Positions 7,362-16,651 of a stretch of DNA of 58,875 nucleotides are shown piece by piece. Each line of letters starts with the position of its first letter. The stretch's first letter is position 1. Position numbers and translations under genes: made by a program. Under the pieces are notes generated by a model, which was not told the origin of the DNA, ran no database searches, and was given only the letters and a program-made list of their open reading frames with translations. The DNA is taken from contig NZ_MUNX01000064.1 of assembly GCF_002001005.1 (NCBI RefSeq), forward strand, positions 1-58,875, given 5' to 3'. The DNA comes from Flavobacterium sp. A45 (GTDB lineage: Bacteria; Bacteroidota; Bacteroidia; Flavobacteriales; Flavobacteriaceae).

Positions 7362-8071
7362 TAAAATTTTATTTTTGTAAAACTCCAATTCAAAGTGCTG
7401 AATAATACCAATTCATTTTCTAAAGTTGGTAAACCCATTATTAGTTTCAAGGTTTCGTGCGCCATCATAGTTCCAATCATTCCAGGCAAAGTGCCTAACA
7501 CTCCATTAAAACTGCAATTGGGCACATCCATAGGATTGGGCGGTTCTGGAAATAAATCCCGAAGATTTTTTGTTCCGTTATGATTGAAAACGGCCAATTG
7601 CCCTTCAAAGCCTAAAATGCTTCCGTAAACCAATGTTTTTCCCAAAGCCACACAAGTGTCATTTACTAAATAACGAGTGGCAAAATTATCTGATCCATCT
7701 ACAATAAAATCAAAATCCTGCACAATTGTAACGGCATTTTCAGAAGTTAATTTTTCTTCGAATGCCACAATTGAAATCAAAGGATTCATTACTTCCAATG
7801 TTTCTTTTGCTGTGATGACTTTGCTTTGGCCTACTTGATTTTCAGTATATAAAATTTGGCGGTGCAGGTTATGAATCTCAATTTTATCAAAATCAACAAT
7901 CCCGATCGTACCAACACCTGCGGTAGCAATATATTGCAAAATAGGGCATCCCAATCCGCCGGCACCAATTATCAAGACTTTGGCTTTTTTTAGTTTTTCT
8001 TGTCCTTCATCGCCTATTTCAGGCAACATCATTTGGCGGTTGTATCTTAAATATTCTTGAATTACGCTCAT
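7361..8071 (-). CDS. thiF: ThiF/MoeB-family adenylyltransferase of thiamine synthesis
   Basis: A 236-residue E1-like enzyme expected to adenylate the C-terminal Gly of ThiS. The nucleotide loop is IIGAGGLG (about 35-41), followed by DFDKIEIHNLHRQIL, the Asp of DGSDNF and the Cys of NCSFNGVLG at 186. The usual zinc knuckle is absent: the first CxxC position reads NLRDL (about 169-173), and the protein stops after FTKIKF without the second CxxC. It is the last gene of the thi operon, 113 bp after thiH with an inverted repeat between. Operon position and fold make ThiF more likely than MoeB. Confidence 0.88.
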   Translation of the reverse strand: MSVIQEYLRYNRQMMLPEIGDEGQEKLKKAKVLIIGAGGLGCPILQYIATAGVGTIGIVDFDKIEIHNLHRQILYTENQVGQSKVITAKETLEVMNPLISIVAFEEKLTSENAVTIVQDFDFIVDGSDNFATRYLVNDTCVALGKTLVYGSILGFEGQLAVFNHNGTKNLRDLFPEPPNPMDVPNCSFNGVLGTLPGMIGTMMAHETLKLIMGLPTLENELVLFSTLNWSFTKIKF

Positions 8072-8080
8072 TGGATTTTA

Positions 8081-8193
8081 GATTTTTGATTTTAGATGGA
8101 AATCTAAGCTAAAAGTTTGGTTATTATTGTTCGAGTTGGATTTGATATTTAATATAATTCTTGATTTTAGGAATAGATCTGAAATCAAAAATC
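8081..8193. repeat. Inverted repeat in the thiH-thiF junction
   Basis: GATTTTTGATTTTAGAT (8081-8097) is complementary to 8177-8193 with one mismatch. The right arm includes the last codons and stop of thiH, so the C-terminal Asp-Phe is encoded by the repeat arm. Confidence 0.6.
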
Positions 8194-9321
8194 GTTAATC
8201 AAAATTCTGCCATCATAACTTCTGTCCCAATCTTTCCAAACGGGTTCATATCCTCTATCGCTGATTATTTTGGCTATTTCTTGAGCAGAACGCTCATCGC
8301 TAATCTCAAATTGTTCCAAGGATTGTGGGTCAACAACATAGCCGCCCGGATTGGTTTTTGAACCCGCACTCATACTGGTCACCCCAATTGGAATGATATT
8401 ATTCCTGAAATTTTCGTTTTCCCGTGTCGAAATTGAAATCTCCAGATCTTCATTCCACAAACGATATGCACAAATCAATTGCGTTAAATCTCTGTCGTCC
8501 ATAATAAAGTTGGGTTCTATAATTCCTTCTGCGGGTCGCAATCGAGGAAAAGAAACCGAATATTTTGTCTGCCAATACGTTTTTTGCAGGTAATCTAAAT
8601 GCAGGGCATTGAAAAAACTGTCTGTTCGCCAATCTTCCAGACCCAATAAAACACCCAATCCAATCTTGTGAATTCCCGCTTTCCCTATTCTGTCTGGAGT
8701 TTCCAGCCTAAAATCAAAATTGGACTTTTTGCCTTTGGTATGATATTTTTTATACACTTCCTGATGATAGGTTTCCTGATACACCAAAACCGAATACACT
8801 CCAGCTTCATGTAACTTTTGGTATTCTTCGGTGGAAAGGGGTTGTACTTCTACCGAAATGGTTGAGAATTGCTCTTTTATTTGGTTAATCGCTTTTAGAA
8901 AATAATTGATGTTTACAGTATAATTGGCTTCGCCGGTAACCAATAATACATGATCGAAACCTACTGTTTTTAAGGCTTCTACTTCCAGTTTTATTTCTGT
9001 ATCTGATAATGTTTTGCGTTTGATTTTGTTGTCCAGACTGAATCCGCAATACGTGCAAATATTTTGGCATTCATTGCTCAAATACAGCGGCGCATACATC
9101 TGAATGGTTTTTCCAAAACGTTTTTTTGTCAATTCGTGGCATTCCTGCGCCATTTGCTCCAAATAGATTGTGGCAGCCGGCGAAATCAAAGCCGTAAAAT
9201 CGTCCAGATTTCTTTTGCTTTTTGCCAATGCCTGTTCAACTTGTTTGGTGGTCGTTTGGTATATTTTGGTTTGAATGGTGTTCCAATCATAACCCTCAAA
9301 AACCGATTTGAATGTTTTCAT
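8185..9321 (-). CDS. thiH: 2-iminoacetate synthase ThiH (radical SAM)
   Basis: A 378-residue enzyme that splits tyrosine into dehydroglycine (2-iminoacetate) and p-cresol for thiazole formation; it works with ThiG. The radical SAM cluster motif CQNICTYC has Cys at 85, 89 and 92, followed by GF. I chose the ATG at 9321 (MKTFKSVFEGYDW) because the open frame upstream of it runs into the repeat arm of the adjacent cassette. Choosing ThiH rather than ThiO fits an oxygen-independent thiazole route. The GxxExxY cassette separates it from thiG. Confidence 0.95.
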   Translation of the reverse strand: MKTFKSVFEGYDWNTIQTKIYQTTTKQVEQALAKSKRNLDDFTALISPAATIYLEQMAQECHELTKKRFGKTIQMYAPLYLSNECQNICTYCGFSLDNKIKRKTLSDTEIKLEVEALKTVGFDHVLLVTGEANYTVNINYFLKAINQIKEQFSTISVEVQPLSTEEYQKLHEAGVYSVLVYQETYHQEVYKKYHTKGKKSNFDFRLETPDRIGKAGIHKIGLGVLLGLEDWRTDSFFNALHLDYLQKTYWQTKYSVSFPRLRPAEGIIEPNFIMDDRDLTQLICAYRLWNEDLEISISTRENENFRNNIIPIGVTSMSAGSKTNPGGYVVDPQSLEQFEISDERSAQEIAKIISDRGYEPVWKDWDRSYDGRILINDF

Positions 9322-9363
9322 TTTTCTGTTTTGTATTTTACGCGAAATCAAAATAATTTTTTG

Positions 9364-9942
9364 CACGCAGATTTTGCAGATTTGCGCAGATAAAAATTGA
9401 AAAAATTTGCGTGTCACTTTTTATATTTTATTAGCAATTCTTTTAATGTTGTCCAGTATATTGACAGTGTTGAAATTGACTAATATTCCTAGTTTTATGT
9501 TAGTGAGCTTTAAATAGTTTGTAATCTGTTTATAATGTATTGGAGATAAATCTTCAACAGATTTTAATTCAATGATTACCTTACCTTCTACCAATAAATC
9601 AATTTTAAAGGCAACATCTAATATGATTTCTTCATAAGGAATTGTAATTTCAATTTGTCTTTCAACTTTTAAATTTATTTTAGTTAGCTCATAATATAAC
9701 GCACTTTCATAAACAGATTCAAACAAACCTGGCCCAAGATTATTGTAAACTTTAAAAATTGCTCCTCTTATTTTGAATGAAATGTCATTTTCTGTCATTT
9801 TATAAAATTTAAAATTAGTACTAATTAAATGTAGTTATTTTATTTCAAAAAAGGGAGCTGTTAATCTCTGTTGAAGATGTATTCTAGAATATTTTACTAT
9901 ACTTTTTAATTCTTATCTGCGTAAATCTGCAAAATCTGCGTG
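9364..9942. mobile_element. GxxExxY cassette bounded by 30-bp inverted repeats
   Basis: The arm at 9364-9393 (CACGCAGATTTTGCAGAT start) is the reverse complement of 9913-9942 with a single mismatch in 30 bp. Each arm contains three GCAGAT units about 9-10 bp apart. The 579-bp interval holds exactly one gene, the GxxExxY protein, and interrupts an otherwise tightly packed thi operon between thiG and thiH. The boundaries and single cargo suggest insertion as a unit. No transposase is present, so mobility would be in trans or through the encoded nuclease fold (inference). Confidence 0.7.
9421..9798 (-). CDS. GxxExxY protein (PD-(D/E)XK nuclease-like)
   Basis: A 125-residue protein with the signature G24-L-F-E27-S-V-Y30 and a restriction-endonuclease-like core: ...FKIDLLVEGKVIIELKSVE supplies the Asp and the E-x-K pair at about 77-91. 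Members of this family occur in several copies in many Bacteroidota genomes, and no function is established as far as I know. It is oriented with the thi operon but unrelated to thiamine. The flanking inverted repeats define it as a cassette. Confidence 0.88.
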   Translation of the reverse strand: MTENDISFKIRGAIFKVYNNLGPGLFESVYESALYYELTKINLKVERQIEITIPYEEIILDVAFKIDLLVEGKVIIELKSVEDLSPIHYKQITNYLKLTNIKLGILVNFNTVNILDNIKRIANKI

Positions 9943-9955
9943 CCAATTAAAAATA

Positions 9956-10732
9956 TTACTCGTAAAGAAAAGCAGTCAAAGGACTAGAAGCAATCGCATG
10001 TTTAAATTGCTGTCCCAGTTTTGCTTCAAATGCCTTTCGCCCAGCGATTACCGCTTCCTTAAAAGCTTCAGCCATCAATTTTGGATTTCCGGCTACGGCA
10101 ATTGCAGTGTTGACCAATACTGCATCGGCTCCTATTTCCATAGCTTTTGCGGCATCTGATGGTGCGCCAATTCCAGCGTCAATTATGACCGGAACCAAAC
10201 TTTGTTCAATGATTATTTCCAGAAAATCAATTGTTTTTAATCCTTTGTTACTTCCAATAGGAGAACCCAATGGCATTACAGCTGCAGTCCCCGCATTTTC
10301 CAGATGTTTGCACAAAACCGGGTCGGCGTGAATGTAGGGCAGAACAATAAATCCTAGTTTTGCTAATTGTTCTGTTGCTTTCAGAGTTTCTATCGGATCT
10401 GGCATTAAGTATTTTGGATCTGGATGAATCTCAAGTTTCAGCCAATTGGTTTCCAAAGCCTCTCTAGCGAGTTGCGCGGCAAAAATCGCTTCTTTGGCAT
10501 TTCGTGCTCCGGAAGTATTGGGTAATAAATTGATTCTGGGATGCTTCAAGTGATTTAAAATAGCATCGGTGTCAGTTTCCAAGTCGATTCTTTTTAAGGC
10601 CACAGTTACCAATTCGCTTTCAGAAGCCAAAATTGCTTCTTCCATTTCTATATTGGAACCAAATTTACCAGTTCCTAAAAACAGTCTTGATTCTAGTATT
10701 TTGTCTCCAATCTTAAACAATGACGTTGCCAT
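9956..10732 (-). CDS. thiG: Thiazole synthase ThiG
   Basis: A 258-residue TIM-barrel enzyme that condenses 1-deoxyxylulose 5-phosphate, 2-iminoacetate and ThiS-thiocarboxylate into the thiazole phosphate. Family segments: FLGTGKF, the Lys of WLKLEI near residue 99 (likely Schiff-base Lys), [16 protein letters not shown] and [28 protein letters not shown]. The start at 10732 ([11 protein letters not shown]) overlaps the end of thiE by 20 bp; the longer in-frame form would lie almost wholly inside thiE. The cassette follows it directly. Confidence 0.95.
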   Translation of the reverse strand: MATSLFKIGDKILESRLFLGTGKFGSNIEMEEAILASESELVTVALKRIDLETDTDAILNHLKHPRINLLPNTSGARNAKEAIFAAQLAREALETNWLKLEIHPDPKYLMPDPIETLKATEQLAKLGFIVLPYIHADPVLCKHLENAGTAAVMPLGSPIGSNKGLKTIDFLEIIIEQSLVPVIIDAGIGAPSDAAKAMEIGADAVLVNTAIAVAGNPKLMAEAFKEAVIAGRKAFEAKLGQQFKHAIASSPLTAFLYE

Positions 10733-11351
10733 ATAATTTTTCGTTAAGTTGCGTAATGAGTGCTTGTTTGTTTTCACTTTTGGTAATAATACCGGAAACT
10801 GCAATTCCATGAATTCCTGTTTCCATTAGAGGATTAACATTGGCTAAAGTGATGCCTCCGATGGCATAAACGGGTATGTCAACCTCGGACTGTTTCATTT
10901 TGGATAGTATGGAGAGATATCCCTCCAGTCCCAGTATCGGACTGAGATTAGCCTTTGTTTTCGTATGTTGAAAAGGGCCTAATCCTATGTAATCACAGCC
11001 ATTATTTGTTTGACGGATAATATCTTCGAAGGTATTTGCCGTTGCTCCGATGATTTTTGTCTTACCGAGAATGGTTCTTGCTTCTGAAACTTCCATATCC
11101 GAAAGGCCAAGATGCACACCATCAGCATTAATTTTTTCGGCTAAATGAACATCATCGTTAATGATGAAATTGGCTAGGTATTCTTCACACAGAAATTTTG
11201 TGGCTTCTGCCAAAGCCAATGCCTTTTTAGGTTTTTGATGTTTGAATCGCATTTGTATCCAATCGCATCCATTGTCCAAAGTTTGATGGATGTTATACAG
11301 TTGTTCTTCGACGCTTTCTCCCTGAGAGATGTATTGTAGTTTGTTATACAT
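10713..11351 (-). CDS. thiE: Thiamine-phosphate synthase ThiE
   Basis: A 212-residue TIM-barrel enzyme joining HMP-diphosphate to thiazole phosphate. Motifs: WIQMRFK for the early Arg/Lys site, [45 protein letters not shown] and [11 protein letters not shown]. Its start overlaps the end of thiD by 8 bp and its end overlaps thiG by 20 bp, so coupled translation is likely. Because it keeps the DGVHLG phosphate/Mg region, this copy, not the one at 12072, is taken as the real ThiE. Confidence 0.93.
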   Translation of the reverse strand: MYNKLQYISQGESVEEQLYNIHQTLDNGCDWIQMRFKHQKPKKALALAEATKFLCEEYLANFIINDDVHLAEKINADGVHLGLSDMEVSEARTILGKTKIIGATANTFEDIIRQTNNGCDYIGLGPFQHTKTKANLSPILGLEGYLSILSKMKQSEVDIPVYAIGGITLANVNPLMETGIHGIAVSGIITKSENKQALITQLNEKLYGNVIV

Positions 11352-12099
11352 GATGGAATCCTAGTTTAGATGAGTTCGACAGTAAGTAGTTTTCTGTATA
11401 TGTTTTTGCATTTGCACAAGCCGTTTTCAGGTTTTGTCCCAATGCAAGATTGGCTGTAATTGCAGCAGATAACACACAGCCTGAGCCATGTTTCTCAAAA
11501 CAGTTGACGTTTTTGGGCAAATGCTTATGAATGCCATTTGGAGTATATAAATAATCGACTCCAATTTCATCGGAGTTATGTCCGCCTTTTAATAAGATTG
11601 AACAATAATCAGAATAGAATTTTGCATTCTTTTTCGGGTCTATTTCCTCTCGGTTAAAGTGCTTGATTTCATTGTAATTTGGGGTAATCAAATCAATTTT
11701 TTTTAGTATTTCAATTAGAGCTATTTGGTTTTCGATACTTAAAAAATCAAATTCAGTAGAGGATTTTAGGATTGTATCCCAAACAATTTTTGTTTTTGGC
11801 GAAAGTTTTTTTAGAGTAAAAACAATTTGTTTTAAATAGTCTAATGATGGGACAATGCCAATTTTTACTGCTTTGATTGTATAATTGCCAAATAATTTTT
11901 CTAACGATTTTAAGACAAAAGCCAAATCAGTCCATTGCATTTCAAAAAACTCATTTTCAGTTTGAATGGTGTTACCTGTGTTAATGGCAAAACCATATAC
12001 TTTATGCTGCTCAAATGTTTTGACATCTGCCAAAACTCCTGCTCCGCCCGAAGGGTCAAAGCCTGCAATAGTTAAAACGATTGGACGATTTGCTGACAT
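11344..12099 (-). CDS. thiD: Hydroxymethylpyrimidine (phosphate) kinase ThiD
   Basis: A 251-residue ribokinase-fold enzyme that phosphorylates HMP and HMP-phosphate. Visible motifs: LTIAGFDPSGGAGVLADVKT at the N-terminus, VKIGIVPS, VWDTILKSS, LITPNYNEI and the anion-hole KHGSGCVLSAAI with its catalytic Cys. It overlaps the preceding gene by 28 bp and thiE by 8 bp. Length is close to the family norm of about 260. Confidence 0.92.
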   Translation of the reverse strand: MSANRPIVLTIAGFDPSGGAGVLADVKTFEQHKVYGFAINTGNTIQTENEFFEMQWTDLAFVLKSLEKLFGNYTIKAVKIGIVPSLDYLKQIVFTLKKLSPKTKIVWDTILKSSTEFDFLSIENQIALIEILKKIDLITPNYNEIKHFNREEIDPKKNAKFYSDYCSILLKGGHNSDEIGVDYLYTPNGIHKHLPKNVNCFEKHGSGCVLSAAITANLALGQNLKTACANAKTYTENYLLSNSSKLGFHHV

Positions 12100-12683
12100 A
12101 GTTTAAAATTTTCTATTGGATTGTTTTGATTCCAAATGGTTCCTAATGAGGCTACATTATCAAAACCATTTTCTAATGCTTGTGTAATGTTTTTTGATTC
12201 TATTCCGCCCAAAGCGATGAGTTTAGTTCTAAAATTTGTCCTGTTTTTAATAGCTTCAAGTAAATTGGTTTTTGAGGAATAATTTTCTTTAGAAATACTT
12301 GGAAAAAAAGGACTCAAAAATGCATATTCAAAAGCGCAGTTCAAATCATTAAAATCTTCTATAGAATGAACCGAAGTCGATAAATGAAAATCATTTGTTT
12401 TGTATTTTTCAAATGGGGATTTTCTGGGTAACAGCTGCATTGTTTTTCTTTTGCTTTCGCTAAAGTGGATTCGATTCATACCAAATATTGCAGCTAAATG
12501 ATGATGACTGTGCAAAACTAATCGTCTTCTTTCCTCCAATTTTATTTCCGATATAAACTGTTTCATTTCTGAGTCAGAAAAGTTTGGTTTCCGAATGTGC
12601 AGCAACTCCAATCCGTTCTCAAAAAGAGAATGAATAGTGCTGATTTCATTGGCTATCGGAATTGGATTTGTGATTACTATCAT
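12072..12683 (-). CDS. ThiE/TenI-like protein (second thiE-family copy)
   Basis: A 203-residue TIM-barrel protein of the ThiE/TenI superfamily, seen in LELLHIRKPNFSD, FAFLSPFFPSISK-type segments and IALGGIESKNI near 165. The DGVHLG motif of true ThiE is replaced by MNRIHFSESKRK, and the NDD segment reads LHSHHHLAA. That pattern is closer to thiazole tautomerase TenI, which aromatises the thiazole intermediate; the activity is inference. It sits between thiC and thiD and overlaps thiD by 28 bp. Confidence 0.75.
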   Translation of the reverse strand: MIVITNPIPIANEISTIHSLFENGLELLHIRKPNFSDSEMKQFISEIKLEERRRLVLHSHHHLAAIFGMNRIHFSESKRKTMQLLPRKSPFEKYKTNDFHLSTSVHSIEDFNDLNCAFEYAFLSPFFPSISKENYSSKTNLLEAIKNRTNFRTKLIALGGIESKNITQALENGFDNVASLGTIWNQNNPIENFKLCQQIVQSF

Positions 12684-12692
12684 TGTTAGGTA

Positions 12693-12758
12693 AGAGGTTA
12701 GAAATAAGAAGTTGAGGTTTGAGAAGTTCTAAATTTCCACTTCTAATTTCTAACCTCT
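12693..12758. repeat. Inverted repeat in the thiC-thiE2 junction
   Basis: AGAGGTTAGAAATAAGAAGT (12693-12712) is complementary to 12739-12758 with one mismatch. Related GAAGTTAGA/TCTAACTTC fragments occur at about 1910-1940 and 6500-6530. Confidence 0.65.
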
Positions 12759-12769
12759 AATCTCCCGCT

Positions 12770-14596
<1,827 letters not shown>

Positions 14597-14681
14597 TTAA
14601 GCTGTTATGTTGAATAAGTTGTTTCTTGTGTTGAAAATTAAAAGTTCTTGGTTTGCAGTTTTTGCGTGAGGGATGGGAGCA

Positions 14682-14781
14682 AGTTACCAAAGTAACGCGG
14701 ACAGCCCGACCGCGTTGAGGAGAAGGGCTTTATAAGCGTTGCTAAGAGTAAGCCCTTTTTCTCAACGGGGTCACGCCCAAA
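14682..14781. repeat. GC-rich double-hairpin element between thiS and thiC
   Basis: CGTTGAG (14713-14719) pairs with CTCAACG (14761-14767), and nested inside AGGGCTT pairs with AAGCCCT. A second small hairpin, GTTAC-CAAA-GTAAC, lies at the thiC side. The segment is clearly richer in G+C than its surroundings and starts directly after the thiS stop, with a GGGCGTGACC motif on the minus strand. I recall similar spacers in other flavobacterial genomes, but could not search. Confidence 0.6.
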
Positions 14782-14988
14782 TCATCCGCCTTGTGTGGCA
14801 GAAATGATTAAAATGTCGTCGGTTTCTTTGAGGGGATGTGAATTCCAGGAGGATTTTGGAATTACCGTATTGTTGACAGCTAAGGCGATTCCGTTTTGTT
14901 TTTCGGGAATTTCCAAGTCAAGAAGTGCCTGAACAGTTAAGCTGTCATTGGCAAATTGTTTTGTTTGATTATTGATTTTTAGCTCCAT
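14782..14988 (-). CDS. thiS: Sulfur carrier protein ThiS
   Basis: A 68-residue ubiquitin-fold carrier whose C-terminal Gly-Gly (ATQGG) becomes a thiocarboxylate after ThiF adenylation and donates sulfur to ThiG. The length, the ILIISATQGG end and the first position in the thi operon are typical. The TPP riboswitch lies directly upstream. A small palindrome (AGTATAA/TTATACT, 15002-15016) sits just ahead of the start and could shape ribosome access. Confidence 0.93.
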   Translation of the reverse strand: MELKINNQTKQFANDSLTVQALLDLEIPEKQNGIALAVNNTVIPKSSWNSHPLKETDDILIISATQGG

Positions 14989-15063
14989 TCCTTTTTGAAT
15001 TAGTATAAGTTATACTTTAGGAATGGCTACAGTTGCGCACAAATGTGCGACAAGAAGTCATCT

Positions 15064-15146
15064 TACTTTTTCCTACGCTAGTATGAACTAGATCAGGTTC
15101 GAGGGTAAAGTCTCAGCCTGCGATTGCAGACACCCCTAAAGTGTGA
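15064..15146 (-). promoter_or_regulatory. TPP riboswitch
   Basis: On the minus strand the THI-box elements appear in order: GGGGTGTC, GGCTGAGA, ACCCTCGAACCTGAT and the closing GCGTAGGA (15071-15078 on the plus strand). This is the thiamine pyrophosphate aptamer. Between it and thiS lies a hairpin CGCACA/TGTGCG (15036-15049) without a T-run, so control of translation start rather than termination seems more likely (inference). Confidence 0.95.
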
Positions 15147-15148
15147 AG

Positions 15149-15156
15149 CAAAAGTA
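15149..15156 (-). promoter_or_regulatory. Promoter -7 box of the thi operon
   Basis: TACTTTTG on the minus strand matches TAnnTTTG and would start the transcript just at the 5' end of the TPP aptamer. The upstream TTG box is not clear. Confidence 0.6.
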
Positions 15157-15238
15157 GGATATTATTTAATTGATGATTCGTTTATTTTGAAAAAAAATAA
15201 AACTTTATGATTTTGTTTTGTGATTGATTTGTAAAATG

Positions 15239-15802
15239 TTACTGTTTCTTCCAGCAATCTGCTACATGATCGTTAACCATTCCAGTGGCTTGCATATGGG
15301 CGTAAACGACTGTAGAGCCTACAAATTTGAAGCCTCGCTTTTTTAAATCTTTACTGATAGTATCGGATAGTGGAGTGGTGGCTTGAACTTCTTTTAGTGA
15401 TTTTCGTTGGTTGTCGATTGGTTTTCCATCAACAAAATCCCAGATATATTTTGAAAAACTACCGAATTCTTCTTGTACTTTCATAAAAGCCTGCGCATTG
15501 GAAACTGCGGAATATACTTTGAGTTTGTTTCGAATGATACCAGCATCTATGAGCAATTCCTGAATTTTATCTTCAGAATAAGCTGCTATTTTTTTATAGT
15601 CGAAATTATCAAAAGCGTTGCGGAAGTTTTCTCTTTTGTTGAGTATGGTTATCCAGCTTAATCCAGCTTGGAAAGTTTCCAGTATTAGGAATTCGAATAA
15701 TTTTTGGTCGTCATAAACGGGAACACCCCATTCTTCGTCGTGGTATCTTTTATATAAATCGCTGGATAAGCACCATCCGCATCTTTTAGGTTCTATTTTC
15801 AT
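15239..15802 (-). CDS. tag: DNA-3-methyladenine glycosylase I
   Basis: A 187-residue base-excision enzyme removing 3-methyladenine. It shows RCGWC near the start, YHDEEWGVPVYDD, FEFLILETFQAGLSW and, at the end, H179-x3-C183 (NDHVADC), which with the N-terminal Cys and His form the family zinc site. I chose the ATG at 15802 because it overlaps the stop of the upstream lipoprotein gene as ATGA. The two genes are therefore one transcript. Confidence 0.94.
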   Translation of the reverse strand: MKIEPKRCGWCLSSDLYKRYHDEEWGVPVYDDQKLFEFLILETFQAGLSWITILNKRENFRNAFDNFDYKKIAAYSEDKIQELLIDAGIIRNKLKVYSAVSNAQAFMKVQEEFGSFSKYIWDFVDGKPIDNQRKSLKEVQATTPLSDTISKDLKKRGFKFVGSTVVYAHMQATGMVNDHVADCWKKQ

Positions 15803-16500
15803 TTGTCTTTTCCAATTTGCCAATAGTATCCTTTTACTGTTGGGATGTAAGCGGAACGTCCTATTAGATACAAATCTGTGTACATTTTTTTCTCGTATTT
15901 GATTCCTATAGCACCCCCTGAAGTGTACATTTTATTTTTTTCGAAGCGTACTTTTAGGCGTCCGTCTTTGAATTTGGCATCTGACATTTTTTCTATAAGC
16001 CAAGTCGATTTCCATTTAATGTCCAGTTCGTTTTCAGATATTTTGGTAACGGTTTTGACTAATTGTATGGCTTCTTTGGGAATGTTAAATTGGTGCTGCA
16101 AGTCTTCTTGTGTCATTGTCTTTCCAATTTCGCATTCATTTAGAATCTTTTTGATGTAAACAAAAGAAGGGGCTTTAGCTTTTTTGACTGCAGGGACATC
16201 AGGTGTAGAGGGTGCTGCAATTTCCGGGATTTCTATTAGGTTATCTTCAGACTTACCTGTCTGTTCCTTTTTCTTGAAATTTTGCTTTCTTAAAATTGAG
16301 TGCTTGACTGCTTTTATACTGTCTTCAGGGTTTACATAAATAGTGTCTTTTTTTTGAATTTCAGGATTTTCCGGAGTTTTTTGCTCGTAATTTGGTTCCT
16401 TAGTTTGTTCTAATTCGTGTTCTTCATTCTCTTTGTTTTTGCCACAACTAATTATTGATGCAAGAAATATAAATGAAATGATTATTTTTAAATTTGTCAT
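15799..16500 (-). CDS. Lipoprotein of unknown function
   Basis: A 233-residue lipoprotein: hydrophobic leader and lipobox ASIISC with lipidated Cys at 19. A Lys/Glu/Pro-rich low-complexity stretch follows at about 20-110, then a compact C-terminal region (about 111-233) rich in Lys and aromatic residues. No known domain is recognised. It is translationally coupled to tag (4-bp overlap), which need not mean a shared function. Confidence 0.75.
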   Translation of the reverse strand: MTNLKIIISFIFLASIISCGKNKENEEHELEQTKEPNYEQKTPENPEIQKKDTIYVNPEDSIKAVKHSILRKQNFKKKEQTGKSEDNLIEIPEIAAPSTPDVPAVKKAKAPSFVYIKKILNECEIGKTMTQEDLQHQFNIPKEAIQLVKTVTKISENELDIKWKSTWLIEKMSDAKFKDGRLKVRFEKNKMYTSGGAIGIKYEKKMYTDLYLIGRSAYIPTVKGYYWQIGKDK

Positions 16501-16592
16501 AATTGTGTTATTGTGATGCTGAAAAAGTTTGTCAAATTTAATCTATTTTTTGGGTCTAATAAAATAGGAATGTTAGAATAATACAAATAAAA

Positions 16593-16624
16593 AAATCCCA
16601 AACATATGAATGGGATTTGATTTT
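16593..16624. terminator. Intrinsic terminator
   Basis: AAATCCCA (16593-16600) pairs with TGGGATTT (16611-16618); A-rich and T-rich flanks on the two sides allow function on either strand. It lies 28 bp past the end of the Ppx/GppA-like gene, which is on the minus strand and upstream of the lipoprotein gene. Confidence 0.7.
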
Positions 16625-16651
16625 TTAGAAGGGTTAGGTCCTGTCTTTGTT

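Noticed and set aside
7361..8071. Assignment as MoeB for molybdopterin synthesis
   Set aside because: It is in the thi operon with thiS and no mo gene is nearby, so ThiF is preferred.
9322..9417. N-terminal extension of ThiH by 32 residues
   Set aside because: The extra codons read into the inverted-repeat arm of the GxxExxY cassette and have no counterpart in ThiH; the start at 9321 is used.
15002..15049. Intrinsic terminator as expression platform of the TPP riboswitch
   Set aside because: The two palindromes between aptamer and thiS have no T-run after them, so termination is not supported; only a possible effect on translation start is noted.
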